Source: DATLNF01 sp046590575
Lineage (GTDB): Bacteria; Actinomycetota; Actinomycetes; BP-191
Assembly: GCA_046590575.1 (NCBI GenBank)
Contig: JBKJUS010000091.1
Coordinates: forward strand, 1 to 21,955
Direction: 5' to 3'
Length of the DNA stretch: 21,955 nt
The translations under genes and the position numbers were made by a program. This document shows positions 1 through 7,589 of this stretch, one piece after another; the stretch's first letter is position 1; each line of letters starts with the position of its first letter. The notes below the pieces were generated by a model. It searched no databases and was not told the origin of the DNA. It saw only the letters and a list, made by a program, of their open reading frames with translations.

Positions 1-1
1 G

Positions 2-398
2 GGACGAGTCAACCTATAAGCCGGGTTCTGTGGTCACCGCCGAAGCGGTGCCGACGGTCATCCATCTAGGACCCCCGTTGCCGGTGGCCTCGTGCGGTCT
101 ACCCGCAGGCATCGGACGGGCAGCCCGCCTGCGCAGGACCCCCGAAGGGCTCCCTCTTGACCTTGCTCCGGGTGGGGTTTGCCGAGCCGCCCGGGTCACC
201 CCGGGCGCTGGTGGGCTCTTACTCCACCGTTTCACCCTTACCAGCGCCCCCTTGCGGGGACGACGCGCTGGCGGTCTGTTCTCTGTGGCACTTTCCCGCG
301 GGTCACCCCGGGTCGGTGTTACCGACCACCCTGCCCTGTGGAGCCCGGACTTTCCTCGCCGAGGTCACCCCCGCCGCGACCGTCCGGCCGACTCGTCC
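2..398 (-). ncRNA. rnpB: RNase P RNA (bacterial type A)
   Basis: Catalytic RNA of ribonuclease P, which matures tRNA 5' ends with the RnpA protein. Read on the minus strand it starts GGACGAGTCGGCCGG and ends GGTTGACTCGTCC; the terminal 9 nt pair perfectly as helix P1 (positions 390-398 with 2-10). The universal 5' core GAGGAAAGTCCG lies at about 346-357. The universal 3' core ACAGAACCCGGCTTATAGG lies at 13-31. The internal GTGAAACGGTGGAGTAAGAG block (about 215-235) is typical of high-GC type A RNAs. The length of about 397 nt fits actinobacterial rnpB. The exact 3' end is uncertain because it sits at the window edge. Open reading frames across this region are chance products of GC-rich structural RNA. 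Confidence 0.96.
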
Positions 399-408
399 TC
401 CACTCGCG

Positions 409-437
409 AGCGTATCCTCCACTGCGTGACGGGTCGA
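409..437 (-). promoter_or_regulatory. Candidate housekeeping promoter of rnpB
   Basis: On the minus strand a -35-like TCGACC (432-437) is separated by exactly 17 nt from a -10-like TACGCT (409-414). Transcription would begin a few bases before the P1 helix at 398, as expected for an RNA with almost no leader. Both hexamers are imperfect; the support is the spacing and position. Confidence 0.5.
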
Positions 438-583
438 CTACGGGCACGTCGCGGAGCAGGACAATTCGGGCGTACGACGAACCATTCGAGCACGAGCGCC
501 GTACACATGTCACGATCGATGCTCCCTTACCTGCGACCCCCGCCTCGACCGGGCGATTGACCCCGCCCGCTGGAAGGAACCGC

Positions 584-3500
584 ATGAGCAAGCGCATGCT
601 CGCTTTGGGCACGCTCCTCGCATCCGCTGTCGCTGGCGCCGCCCTCGGTGGCCCATCGAGCGCCGCGCCGGCCGACGTTTTCGCCGCCGACTACGACTAC
701 GGCTTCCAAGGTGAGGGCACTGCGGTACTCCAGGACGCCGACCGCCGTCTCGGCACCGTGCTGCCGACCGCGGAGCAAAAGCGGATCGCCGCCGCCATGG
801 GGTCCACCCGGACCGTGTGGAGCCCGTTCGGCAGCCCGAAGCTGCTCATCAAGCACGGCGGATTCCTCTCCGCGCCGCGCGAGGGGAAGGCGGTTGACGT
901 CGCGCGAGCCTTCGTCCGTGACAACGCCGCGCTCTTCGGCCTGACCCCGGACCGCACGACACCGGAGCACCTCGAGCTCATCGGCGACAACCCGTTCTAC
1001 AGCGCTCCTGACCAGCGGCGGAAGCTCGCCGGGCTCAAGCCGCTGAACAGCGACGTCGCGCACGCCGTCCTCTTCGCGCAGCGCTTCGACGGGGTCAGCG
1101 CCGCCCAGGACGGCCTCCTCAACCTTGGCGTGGACAAAGACGGTCGTATCGCGATCATCTCGGCGACCACGACCGCAGACAGCGCGCTCAGCGGCGGGTT
1201 CGTCATCGACGGCACCGCTGCCTGGGTGGCCGCGCTCAAGGACGTCGGCCGCACGGTGAAGGTCACCGACCTGACGCTGGTCGACCAAACCGACCACGCC
1301 GGCTTCACGACGTACGCGATGAAGAACAACGTCGACCTCCAGCGGGTCCGCAAGGTTGCGCTGCCCACCCCCCACGACGGCGTCCGCTCCGCCTGGGCGG
1401 TGCTCATGCAGGACGCCACCGCCCCGGAAGAGTTTCCCGAAGCCTTCACCAGCTACGTCGACGCCGTGACCGGCAAGGTCCTGCTCCGTCAGAACGACGT
1501 CGACTACCTCGACGGAGCCGGCCCGCAGGTCCGACCGCAGGTGGGTCCCGGCCCGCAGTGGCGCGGCTTCGACCACTCCCCCGACCTGCCGCAGCCCGGC
1601 GCGGCCACCCCGGACACTCGAGCCCTCTACTGCTGGACCGAGACCACCGACTGCACGCGCGTTCTCGGCCCGATCAGCCCGAGCCGCTTCCCCTACGACG
1701 AGTTGCCTGCTCCCAACGGACTCACCGCCGCCCCGACGTTCACCACCCGCGGCAACAACGCCGACACGACGTCGTCGTACATCAGCCACCTGACCCCCGA
1801 CTCGCCGTACAGCCCGGTGTCACCGACGAGGGCCTACACCTTCCCGTTCACCGACCAGTGGCACACCAGCAACTGCCAGTTCACGGCCAACCAGGCCTCC
1901 GTCGCGCGCAATGACATCGACGCGTCGATCACCAACCTGTTCCTCATGCACAACCGGGTGCACGACTGGTCCTACCTCCTCGGCTGGACCGAGTCGGCCT
2001 GGAACATGCAGTACGTCAACTTCGGCGAGGACGACCCCAACTCCGCCGACGCCAAGGCCGGCGACCCGGAGAAGGGTCAGGCGCAAGCCGGCGGTCTTGC
2101 CGGCTCCGTGGCCTTCACCGGTCGCGACAACGCCAACCAGGTCACGCAGGCCGACGGCGTGCCTGGTATCACCAACCAGTACCTCTGGCACCCGCTTCAG
2201 GCCGGCTTCTACGCCGCGTGCACTGACGGGGCCTACGACATGCCGATCATCGTGCACGAGGTCACCCACGCCACCAGCAACCGGATGACCGGTGGTCCGG
2301 TTGCCGGCATCGGCGGCTCCGAGGGGGGCAGCATGGGTGAGAGCTGGTCGGACCTGGCGGCCGTGGAGTTCGTCAACGGTCACGACTACAAGAACCCGGA
2401 AGGCTCGCACCCCTTCTCGATGGCGCCCTACGCGACTGGCGCGCCGATCACCGGCATCCGCAACTACAACATGAGCATGAGCCCGCTCAACTACGGCAAC
2501 CTCGGCTACGACGGCAACGGCGCCACCTCGCCGCACGCCGACGGCGAGATCTGGAGCGCGACCAACTACGACGTGCGCGAGGCGCTCATCCAGAAGTACA
2601 ACGCGAAATTCCCCTACAGCAACACCACCCTCCGCCGCGCCTGCGCTAACGGCGAGAAGCCGGCTGACCAGTGCGCGGGCAACCGTCGCTGGCTCCAGAT
2701 GATGTACGACGGCTTCCTGCTGCAGCCGGCCGCTCCGAGCATGCTCGACGCCCGGGACGCCCAGCTCGCGTCGGACATGATGCGCTTCGGCGGGGCCAAC
2801 CAGACCGAGATGTGGGGTGCTTTCGCCAAGCGCGGCATGGGCAAGTCGGCCTCCGCGCCAGGCACCCCGGCCTACGACTCCCCGCGGCAGACCGACGAGG
2901 CCAAGGTCATCTTCCAGGCGACCCCGGTCGCTGGCGGCGGTGTGCCGGCGGAGACCAAGGTCTTCGTGGGTCGGTACGAGGCTCGGGTGACCGAGTCCGC
3001 AGTGTCCACATCGGGCAAGCCCAGCGCGGCCGTGCAGTTCGTGCCGGGCACCTACGAGTTCATCGCCTCGGGCGACGGCTACGGGGCCTATCGCTTCACC
3101 CGCACCCTCAAGCCAGGCGAGACGGTCACCATCCCGGTTCCGATGCGCAAGAACCTCGCCTCCATCACCAACGGTGCTGAGGCCTCCGGCGACGGAGGGA
3201 ACTTCGACTCGCTCATCGACGACACCGAGGCGACCAACTGGGCCTACATCGGCGCAACGACCGACACGGTCGAGGGCAAGTCGGTGACGGTCGACCTCGC
3301 CGGCACCCGGCAGAACGTGGCCGAGGTGCAGGTCAGCGCGGCCAACCGGCCGCAGGAGACCGGCGACGCCTACGACTCGCTGCCGAACAACCGCTTCGCC
3401 GCACTGCGAGCGTTCGAGATCCTCACGTGTGACACCACGACCGGCTCGGCGTGCGAGGCAGAAGAGGACTTCAAGGTCATCTACACCAGCCCGACCGACG

Positions 3501-3997
3501 CCTTCCCGACCGGCCGGCCGCGGCCGCTCGCGCCCAACCTGGGCATCAAGACCTTCGACGTACCGGACACCATGGCGACGCACGTCCGGATGCGCGTCGT
3601 GTCCAACCAGTGCACCGGCAACCCGATCTACTCGGGTGCAGAGAACCCGGTCGACGAGCCGCTGAGCGACCCGGACTGCGTCACTGGCTTCACCGCCGCA
3701 GCGCTGACCGGGGCGGATCCGAACAACCCCGACACCGTGACCATCCGCAACGGCCAGGGCTTCCGGGTCCGGGCGGCCGAGCTCCAGGTCTTCTCGACCC
3801 AGTCGGCCGGCGGCGGCACCCCGCTGCCGGCGCCAGCGCCGGCGCCCGCTCCTCGGCCGGCTCCCGCTCCCGCGCCCGCTCCTCGGCCGGCTCCGGCTCC
3901 CCTGCCGGCCACCGGATGGGCGACTCCGCTCCTGCCGGCAGTGCTCATGGCGACTGCGGCGGGCGTCCTGCTCCGCCGCCGCCGGGGCGAGATCTAG
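584..3997 (+). CDS. Secreted, cell-wall-anchored M36 (fungalysin-type) metallopeptidase
   Basis: A 1137-aa secreted zinc endopeptidase. The start is ATG 584, with GGAAGG 6 nt upstream; longer in-frame starts run into rnpB. Order of parts: signal peptide (residues 1 to about 29, MSKR then a hydrophobic core ending SSAAPA); FTP-type propeptide (about 100-200) and a PepSY-like segment (about 265-310), which keep M36 enzymes inactive until processed; M36 catalytic domain (about 345-765) with HEVTH at 558-562 and the third zinc ligand E586 in GESWSD; a carboxypeptidase-regulatory-like beta domain (about 780-855); a discoidin-like domain (about 855-1073); a Pro-Ala-rich wall-spanning stretch; then LPATG at 1107-1111, a hydrophobic helix and an RRRR tail. 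The last three parts form a sortase sorting signal. No sortase gene lies in the window. The gene is monocistronic, with its own terminator. Substrate unknown. Confidence 0.93.
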   Translation: MSKRMLALGTLLASAVAGAALGGPSSAAPADVFAADYDYGFQGEGTAVLQDADRRLGTVLPTAEQKRIAAAMGSTRTVWSPFGSPKLLIKHGGFLSAPREGKAVDVARAFVRDNAALFGLTPDRTTPEHLELIGDNPFYSAPDQRRKLAGLKPLNSDVAHAVLFAQRFDGVSAAQDGLLNLGVDKDGRIAIISATTTADSALSGGFVIDGTAAWVAALKDVGRTVKVTDLTLVDQTDHAGFTTYAMKNNVDLQRVRKVALPTPHDGVRSAWAVLMQDATAPEEFPEAFTSYVDAVTGKVLLRQNDVDYLDGAGPQVRPQVGPGPQWRGFDHSPDLPQPGAATPDTRALYCWTETTDCTRVLGPISPSRFPYDELPAPNGLTAAPTFTTRGNNADTTSSYISHLTPDSPYSPVSPTRAYTFPFTDQWHTSNCQFTANQASVARNDIDASITNLFLMHNRVHDWSYLLGWTESAWNMQYVNFGEDDPNSADAKAGDPEKGQAQAGGLAGSVAFTGRDNANQVTQADGVPGITNQYLWHPLQAGFYAACTDGAYDMPIIVHEVTHATSNRMTGGPVAGIGGSEGGSMGESWSDLAAVEFVNGHDYKNPEGSHPFSMAPYATGAPITGIRNYNMSMSPLNYGNLGYDGNGATSPHADGEIWSATNYDVREALIQKYNAKFPYSNTTLRRACANGEKPADQCAGNRRWLQMMYDGFLLQPAAPSMLDARDAQLASDMMRFGGANQTEMWGAFAKRGMGKSASAPGTPAYDSPRQTDEAKVIFQATPVAGGGVPAETKVFVGRYEARVTESAVSTSGKPSAAVQFVPGTYEFIASGDGYGAYRFTRTLKPGETVTIPVPMRKNLASITNGAEASGDGGNFDSLIDDTEATNWAYIGATTDTVEGKSVTVDLAGTRQNVAEVQVSAANRPQETGDAYDSLPNNRFAALRAFEILTCDTTTGSACEAEEDFKVIYTSPTDAFPTGRPRPLAPNLGIKTFDVPDTMATHVRMRVVSNQCTGNPIYSGAENPVDEPLSDPDCVTGFTAAALTGADPNNPDTVTIRNGQGFRVRAAELQVFSTQSAGGGTPLPAPAPAPAPRPAPAPAPAPRPAPAPLPATGWATPLLPAVLMATAAGVLLRRRRGEI

Positions 3998-4017
3998 CAC
4001 GCGCTAGCTTCACCGTC

Positions 4018-4056
4018 GAAGGCCCCGTCTCCCTTTACTTGGGGGGCGGGGCCTTC
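4018..4056 (+). terminator. Strong hairpin terminator after the M36 peptidase gene
   Basis: A perfect 10-bp stem, GAAGGCCCCG (4018-4027) with CGGGGCCTTC (4047-4056), encloses a 19-nt loop 20 nt after the stop codon. There is no long T run, as is common in high-GC actinobacteria. The symmetry could also serve transcription arriving from the opposite strand. Confidence 0.8.
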
Positions 4057-4080
4057 GTCGTACGCCGCTCTACTCTCAAC

Positions 4081-4187
4081 GGCGCGACCAGAAGCCCACA
4101 CAACTCCCGACCTGACCCCGGGTCGAGTGGGCTGCTGAACACGGAGTCGCGCGCTGCCGCCACGAGTTGTGTGAGTGGCTGGTCGCC
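4081..4187. repeat. 107-bp imperfect inverted repeat between convergent genes
   Basis: The arms at 4081-4106 and 4164-4187 are inverted copies with small gaps. The inner 10 bp (CACACAACTC at 4097-4106 and GAGTTGTGTG at 4164-4173) match perfectly, and GGCG, ACCAG and CCAC blocks match further out. The 57-nt centre has a minor hairpin (CGACC...GGTCG) and no reading frame I would call. It lies between the convergent peptidase and RNase H genes, so it may be a second bidirectional terminator, a small structured RNA or the relic of a mobile element. Confidence 0.55.
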
Positions 4188-4191
4188 GTGG

Positions 4192-5367
4192 TCAGAAGAG
4201 GGTGGACGCCGGATCGAGACCACGCAGGTGGCAGGTGTCGTTCAGCCGGCGTACGACGGCCGGACCGTCGGCGTACCAGTCGATCTCGGTGAGGCAGGCG
4301 AGGTCGAGGTGCAGCCGGTAGAGGATGCCGGGCGGCGCCTCGAGAGCCTCACGGAGCAGACTCTTGATCGGAGTCACGTGGCTGACGACGAGCACTCGCT
4401 CGCCGGGGTGCGCCTCCGTGATCTCGGCCCGCACCTCACCTAATCGGGCCATCGTCGCCACGAACGACTCGCCACCCGGGGGCGGCATCGACGGGTCGTC
4501 GAGCCACGCCTGCAGGTCGCTGGGCCACTCGGCCTGGATCTCGGCGAACGTGTAGCCGTCCCACTCGCCGAAGTCGGTCTCCTGAAGCCGATCGTCGACC
4601 CGTACGGGGATCTTCAGGGCTTTGGCGGCGTGCTGGGCGGTGGCCGCGGCTCGTCGGGACGGAGACGTCCAGATCGCCGCGATGGGGTCGGCTTCGGCCT
4701 CGGCGGAGACCCGGCGAGCAGCGGCGGCGGCCTGCTCGACGCCGTACGCCGTGAGCTCCGGGTCGGCCCCGGACCCGCTGAACCGCTTCTCCGCGGAGTA
4801 CGCCGTCTGCCCGTGGCGCAGCAGCAGCGTCGTACACGGCGGCGCAGCAGACGCCATCCAGCCGCTGAGCCGGTTCGGCGCCGGCACCCTCCGACTCGCA
4901 ACCAGGACCGGCGCGTTCACGGAGGCACCTGCGGCACCTCGCGCCCAGACCTCACCGCGCCCCGCCGCGTCCATCGCCTCGTTGGCGAGACGGTCCGCGT
5001 GTCCGTTGAGTTCACGCGCGATGTGGGTGAAGCGCACCCGCGGCAGCCGGCGTACGACGAGGTCCGCCTCCGCTTTCAACGCAGCCATCGCTGGATGCTT
5101 GACCTTCCACCGGCCGGCCATCTGCTGCACCACGAGGAGCGAGTCCATCCGCACCTCGACCGACTCCGGGTCCAGGTCGGCCGCGGCGGTCAACCCGGCG
5201 ATGAGGCCGGAGTACTCGGCGACGTTGTTGGTGGCCACACCGATGCCGGCCGCGACTTCGGCGAGCAACTCGCCAGTGTCGGCGTCGCGGACCAGCGCGC
5301 CGTAACCGGCCGGGCCGGGGTTGCCGCGTGAGCCCCCGTCGGCCTCGACCCGAAGACGTCGACCCAC
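4192..5367 (-). CDS. Bifunctional RNase HI / histidine acid phosphatase
   Basis: A 391-aa fusion like M. tuberculosis Rv2228c. The N-terminal type I RNase H domain cleaves RNA in RNA-DNA hybrids; its acidic residues are all present: D10 in EADGGSRGNPGPAGYG, E51 in NNVAEYSGL, D75 in RMDSLL and D125 in NGHADRLAN. After a linker (about 135-178) comes a phosphoglycerate-mutase-like phosphatase with R184-H185-G186 and a second histidine in VVSHVTPIKSLL. Known relatives have CobC-like alpha-ribazole phosphatase activity. I chose GTG 5367 because homology begins there and it overlaps the stop of the zinc-ribbon gene by one base (TAGTG); ATG 5415 would add 16 residues inside that gene. No Shine-Dalgarno is visible, so translation is probably coupled. 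It is the last gene of a nif3-led transcript. Confidence 0.93.
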   Translation of the reverse strand: MGRRLRVEADGGSRGNPGPAGYGALVRDADTGELLAEVAAGIGVATNNVAEYSGLIAGLTAAADLDPESVEVRMDSLLVVQQMAGRWKVKHPAMAALKAEADLVVRRLPRVRFTHIARELNGHADRLANEAMDAAGRGEVWARGAAGASVNAPVLVASRRVPAPNRLSGWMASAAPPCTTLLLRHGQTAYSAEKRFSGSGADPELTAYGVEQAAAAARRVSAEAEADPIAAIWTSPSRRAAATAQHAAKALKIPVRVDDRLQETDFGEWDGYTFAEIQAEWPSDLQAWLDDPSMPPPGGESFVATMARLGEVRAEITEAHPGERVLVVSHVTPIKSLLREALEAPPGILYRLHLDLACLTEIDWYADGPAVVRRLNDTCHLRGLDPASTLF

Positions 5368-6116
5368 TAGGTGGTGAGCCCGCTGTCGGGCCGGCGGACG
5401 AGGATCCGCCGGCACTCCTCGCAGCGCAGCACCTCATCGGCCGGCGCCATCTTGATCCGACTGAGGTCACTGGGTGGCAGCGTCAGATGGCAGCCCTCGC
5501 AGCGACCGCGATGAAGCGCGGCTGCCCCCACACCGCCCTCACCGGAGCGGATCTTCTCGTAGAGGTCGAGCAGTGGTCCGGCCAGCGATTCGGCCAGCCG
5601 GCCGCGGCTGACCTGGTGGTCAGCTGTGTCCTGGTCGATCTCGGCAAGGTTGCGCTCGCGGGTCACGTCGGCCGCGCCTCGGGCGGCCAGCAGCGCATCG
5701 AGTTCCTCGGTCATCGCCCGGAGCCGCCGATCAGCGTCCTCCTTGCGCTCCATCTGCTCGAGCACCAGATCCTCAAGATCACCTCGACGCTTCGCGAGAG
5801 AACCCAGCTCGTGCTGGAGCGACTCCAGCTCCTTCGCTGAGCCGACCGCTCCGGTGTCGAGACGCTGCTGGTCGCGCTCGATGCGGGACCGTACGACGTC
5901 GACGTCGTTCTCGATCTTGCGCTGTTCGCGCTCGATGTCGCTGATCTCGGTCTGCACCCGGACGACGTCATCACGGAGCTCAGCGAGACGGACGTCCAGC
6001 CGCTCGATCTCGACCAGTTCGGGCAGCGTGCGGCGGCGGTGGGCCAACCGGGCAAGGGTGCTGTCCACTTCCTGGAGGTCGAGCAGGCGCAGCTGTACGT
6101 CGGGCGGCGCTTCCAC
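5367..6116 (-). CDS. Coiled-coil C4-type zinc-ribbon protein (Rv2229c family)
   Basis: A 249-aa cytoplasmic protein. Residues of about 10-175 are a long charged helical region rich in Leu, Arg, Glu and Asp heptads, predicted as an antiparallel coiled coil. The C-terminus carries two zinc-binding pairs, CEGC and CEEC, separated by the conserved LPPSDLSRIK stretch. Family role is unsettled; tethering or nucleic-acid-associated roles have been suggested. The start is GTG 6116, with GAGGAG 10 nt upstream placed directly after the nif3 stop codon. In-frame ATGs farther upstream (6152, 6188) lie inside nif3 and lack such a site. It sits between nif3 and the RNase H fusion, the same order as in M. 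tuberculosis, which supports a shared housekeeping function. Confidence 0.9.
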   Translation of the reverse strand: MEAPPDVQLRLLDLQEVDSTLARLAHRRRTLPELVEIERLDVRLAELRDDVVRVQTEISDIEREQRKIENDVDVVRSRIERDQQRLDTGAVGSAKELESLQHELGSLAKRRGDLEDLVLEQMERKEDADRRLRAMTEELDALLAARGAADVTRERNLAEIDQDTADHQVSRGRLAESLAGPLLDLYEKIRSGEGGVGAAALHRGRCEGCHLTLPPSDLSRIKMAPADEVLRCEECRRILVRRPDSGLTT

Positions 6117-6132
6117 GTGCGGGCAGCTCCTC

Positions 6133-7335
6133 TCAGTCGCGTTCTGACCCATTGTGGGGAAGGTCGCGGTCGCGGGAGCGACCGGCATCCTCCCCGCAAC
6201 GGCTCTCGGGGCGGTCGGTCCGCGTCCACGGATCAGTGACCAGACTCGAGACCGTCGTGCCCACCGTATGGCCTCGCTCGGCCAGCGCGCGCATCACCCG
6301 GTCGGCGCAGTCACCGAGCCACGGCCACTCGCTCGCCCAGTGGCCCGCGTCGATCATCAGCAGACCGCGCTCGAGCGCCTCCAGCGTGACGTGGTGACGC
6401 AGGTCAGCGGTCACCAGCAGATCCGCACCGGCGGCGAGGGCAGCGTCGACGAGGTCATCACCAGCTCCCCCGCAGACCGCCACCCGCCGCACCGGACGAG
6501 CCGGGTCGCCGGCCAAGCGCACCCCCGCCGCCGTGCGCGGCAATGTTGCCGCGGTCGTTGCCAAGAAATCCCCTGCCGAGGTCGTCGCCGGCAGGTCGCC
6601 TACCCGGCCGAGTCCGCGCCCGTGCGGGACGACGACCGGCACGATGTCGAAGGCCGGCTCCTCGTAGGGGTGCGCAGCCCGCAGGGCACGTACGACGTCC
6701 GCCGTACGCCCGGCCGGCAGCAGCATCTCCACCCGGTGCTCGGCCACGGTCGAGGCCACCCCCACCTCACCCACGGTCGGGTGCGCCCCCGCCATCGGCA
6801 CGAAGCTGCCGGTGCCCGCCACGGACCAGTAGCAGCGGGTGTAGGCGCCGAGACCGCCAGCACCGACCGCGGCCAGCGCGTCGACGACGAGCTCGCGTGC
6901 CTCCGCCGGGACATAGGCGACCAGCTTGTACGCCGGATCGGGTGCACTCGCCTCCAGCGGCACGAGGTCTCGCAGCCCCAGCACCGTGCCGAGCGTGTCA
7001 CTCACTCCGGGCGCCGCGACGTCGGCGTTGGTGTGCGCGGTGAAAAGCGCGATCTTCTCCCGGACGAGCCGGCCGAGCAGTGCGCCCTTCGCGGTGCCCT
7101 CGTCGACCGCGTGCACTCCTTGGAGCAGCAGCGGGTGGTGGACGATCAGGAGCTGCGCGCCCGCAGCCACCGCTTCGTCGACCACCTCGTGCGTCGGGTC
7201 CACGGCAAGGTGCGCGTGGGTGACCGGCTGGTCGAGATGGCCGGCGACGAGCCCGACGCGATCCCAGGACGCTGCCCACGACGGGTCGTACAGGCGCCCG
7301 AGCGCGGCCACCCAGTCGCGCAGCATCGTCGTCAT
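6133..7335 (-). CDS. Nif3-like dinuclear metal centre protein (GTP cyclohydrolase I type 2/NIF3 family)
   Basis: A 400-aa member of the Nif3/YbgI family, which forms toroidal hexamers with a two-metal site; the cellular reaction is not established. Visible metal-site motifs are H66-H67 in LLIVHHPLL, H101 and D105 in HTNADVA, and near the C-terminus TADLRHHVTLEAL and DAGHWASEW. The length suits the family version carrying an inserted PII-like domain (about residues 130-250, including the RAAHPYEEPAFD motif). The ATG at 7335 is separated by one base from the 3' end of a tRNA-Val gene on the same strand; a second ATG follows at 7326. Neither has a Shine-Dalgarno, and the bases upstream are tRNA acceptor and T-arm. 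It heads the three-gene set with the zinc-ribbon and RNase H genes. Confidence 0.92.
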   Translation of the reverse strand: MTTMLRDWVAALGRLYDPSWAASWDRVGLVAGHLDQPVTHAHLAVDPTHEVVDEAVAAGAQLLIVHHPLLLQGVHAVDEGTAKGALLGRLVREKIALFTAHTNADVAAPGVSDTLGTVLGLRDLVPLEASAPDPAYKLVAYVPAEARELVVDALAAVGAGGLGAYTRCYWSVAGTGSFVPMAGAHPTVGEVGVASTVAEHRVEMLLPAGRTADVVRALRAAHPYEEPAFDIVPVVVPHGRGLGRVGDLPATTSAGDFLATTAATLPRTAAGVRLAGDPARPVRRVAVCGGAGDDLVDAALAAGADLLVTADLRHHVTLEALERGLLMIDAGHWASEWPWLGDCADRVMRALAERGHTVGTTVSSLVTDPWTRTDRPESRCGEDAGRSRDRDLPHNGSERD

Positions 7336-7336
7336 G

Positions 7337-7408
7337 TGGGCGAGGAGGGTGTCGAACCCCCGGCATCCGCGTTGTAAGCGCGGCGCTCTACCGCTGAGCT
7401 ACTCGCCC
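7337..7408 (-). tRNA. tRNA-Val (anticodon UAC)
   Basis: A 72-nt cloverleaf on the minus strand. Acceptor GGGCGAG pairs perfectly with CTCGCCC; the D stem is GCTC/GAGC with loop AGCGGTA; the anticodon stem is CCGCG/CGCGG with loop CTTACAA (anticodon TAC); the variable loop is ATGCC; the T arm is GGGGG-TTCGACA-CCCTC with one G-U pair; the discriminator is A at 7337. CCA is not encoded. It reads GUA, and also GUG by wobble. The next gene's ATG begins two bases downstream. Confidence 0.96.
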
Positions 7409-7433
7409 CGGAGTCCGCACAGGCTACCGACCC

Positions 7434-7462
7434 GGCCTACCAGCGCCGCACCGCGACGGCAA
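7434..7462 (-). promoter_or_regulatory. Weak candidate promoter for tRNA-Val / nif3 transcript
   Basis: On the minus strand TTGCCG (7457-7462) lies 17 nt from TAGGCC (7434-7439), which would start transcription roughly 20 nt before the mature tRNA 5' end. The -10 match is poor. TAGCCT a little downstream is an alternative -10 without a convincing -35. Confidence 0.3.
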
Positions 7463-7492
7463 CGCCACCGCCGTCCCACTCCCGCACCCCCC

Positions 7493-7564
7493 GACTTCAC
7501 CCAGTAAAACCACCCGATTCGGGCCTTGAAGGGCCCTTTTCGGGTGGTTTTACTGGGTGAAGTC
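7493..7564. repeat. Long perfect palindromic hairpin element (72 nt)
   Basis: Positions 7493-7517 and 7540-7564 are perfect inverted copies of 25 nt, beginning GACTTCACCCAG and ending in the AAAACCACCCGA / TCGGGTGGTTTT core. Inside the arms, GGGCC (7521-7525) and GGCCC (7532-7536) continue the stem after three mismatched pairs. Outside, C-rich and G-rich flanks (about 7481-7492 and 7565-7580) can pair further. It lies in the 181-nt gap between the end of the four-CxxC gene and the tRNA-Val gene, so it could terminate the ahpE transcript. The arms are far longer than a terminator needs, which also suggests a dispersed palindromic (REP or MITE-like) element. Confidence 0.85.
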
Positions 7565-7589
7565 GCGGGGGGGCGGGGGGGGAGTGCGG

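Noticed and set aside
30..560. Open reading frames over the first 560 nt, including an upstream extension of the M36 gene
   Set aside because: They lie across rnpB on the opposite strand; the M36 signal peptide and ribosome-binding site fix the start at 584.
3828..3906. Tandem GC-rich repeat at the end of the M36 gene as a possible mobile or regulatory repeat
   Set aside because: It encodes the Pro-Ala-rich wall-spanning stalk and is explained by protein function.
1820..4000. 726-aa minus-strand open frame opposite the M36 gene
   Set aside because: Antisense shadow of a high-GC gene: Arg/Gly/Val-rich, no recognisable domain, while the plus strand is clearly coding.
4630..5331. Plus-strand open frames opposite the RNase H/phosphatase gene
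   Set aside because: No domain, and all catalytic motifs are in the minus-strand frame.
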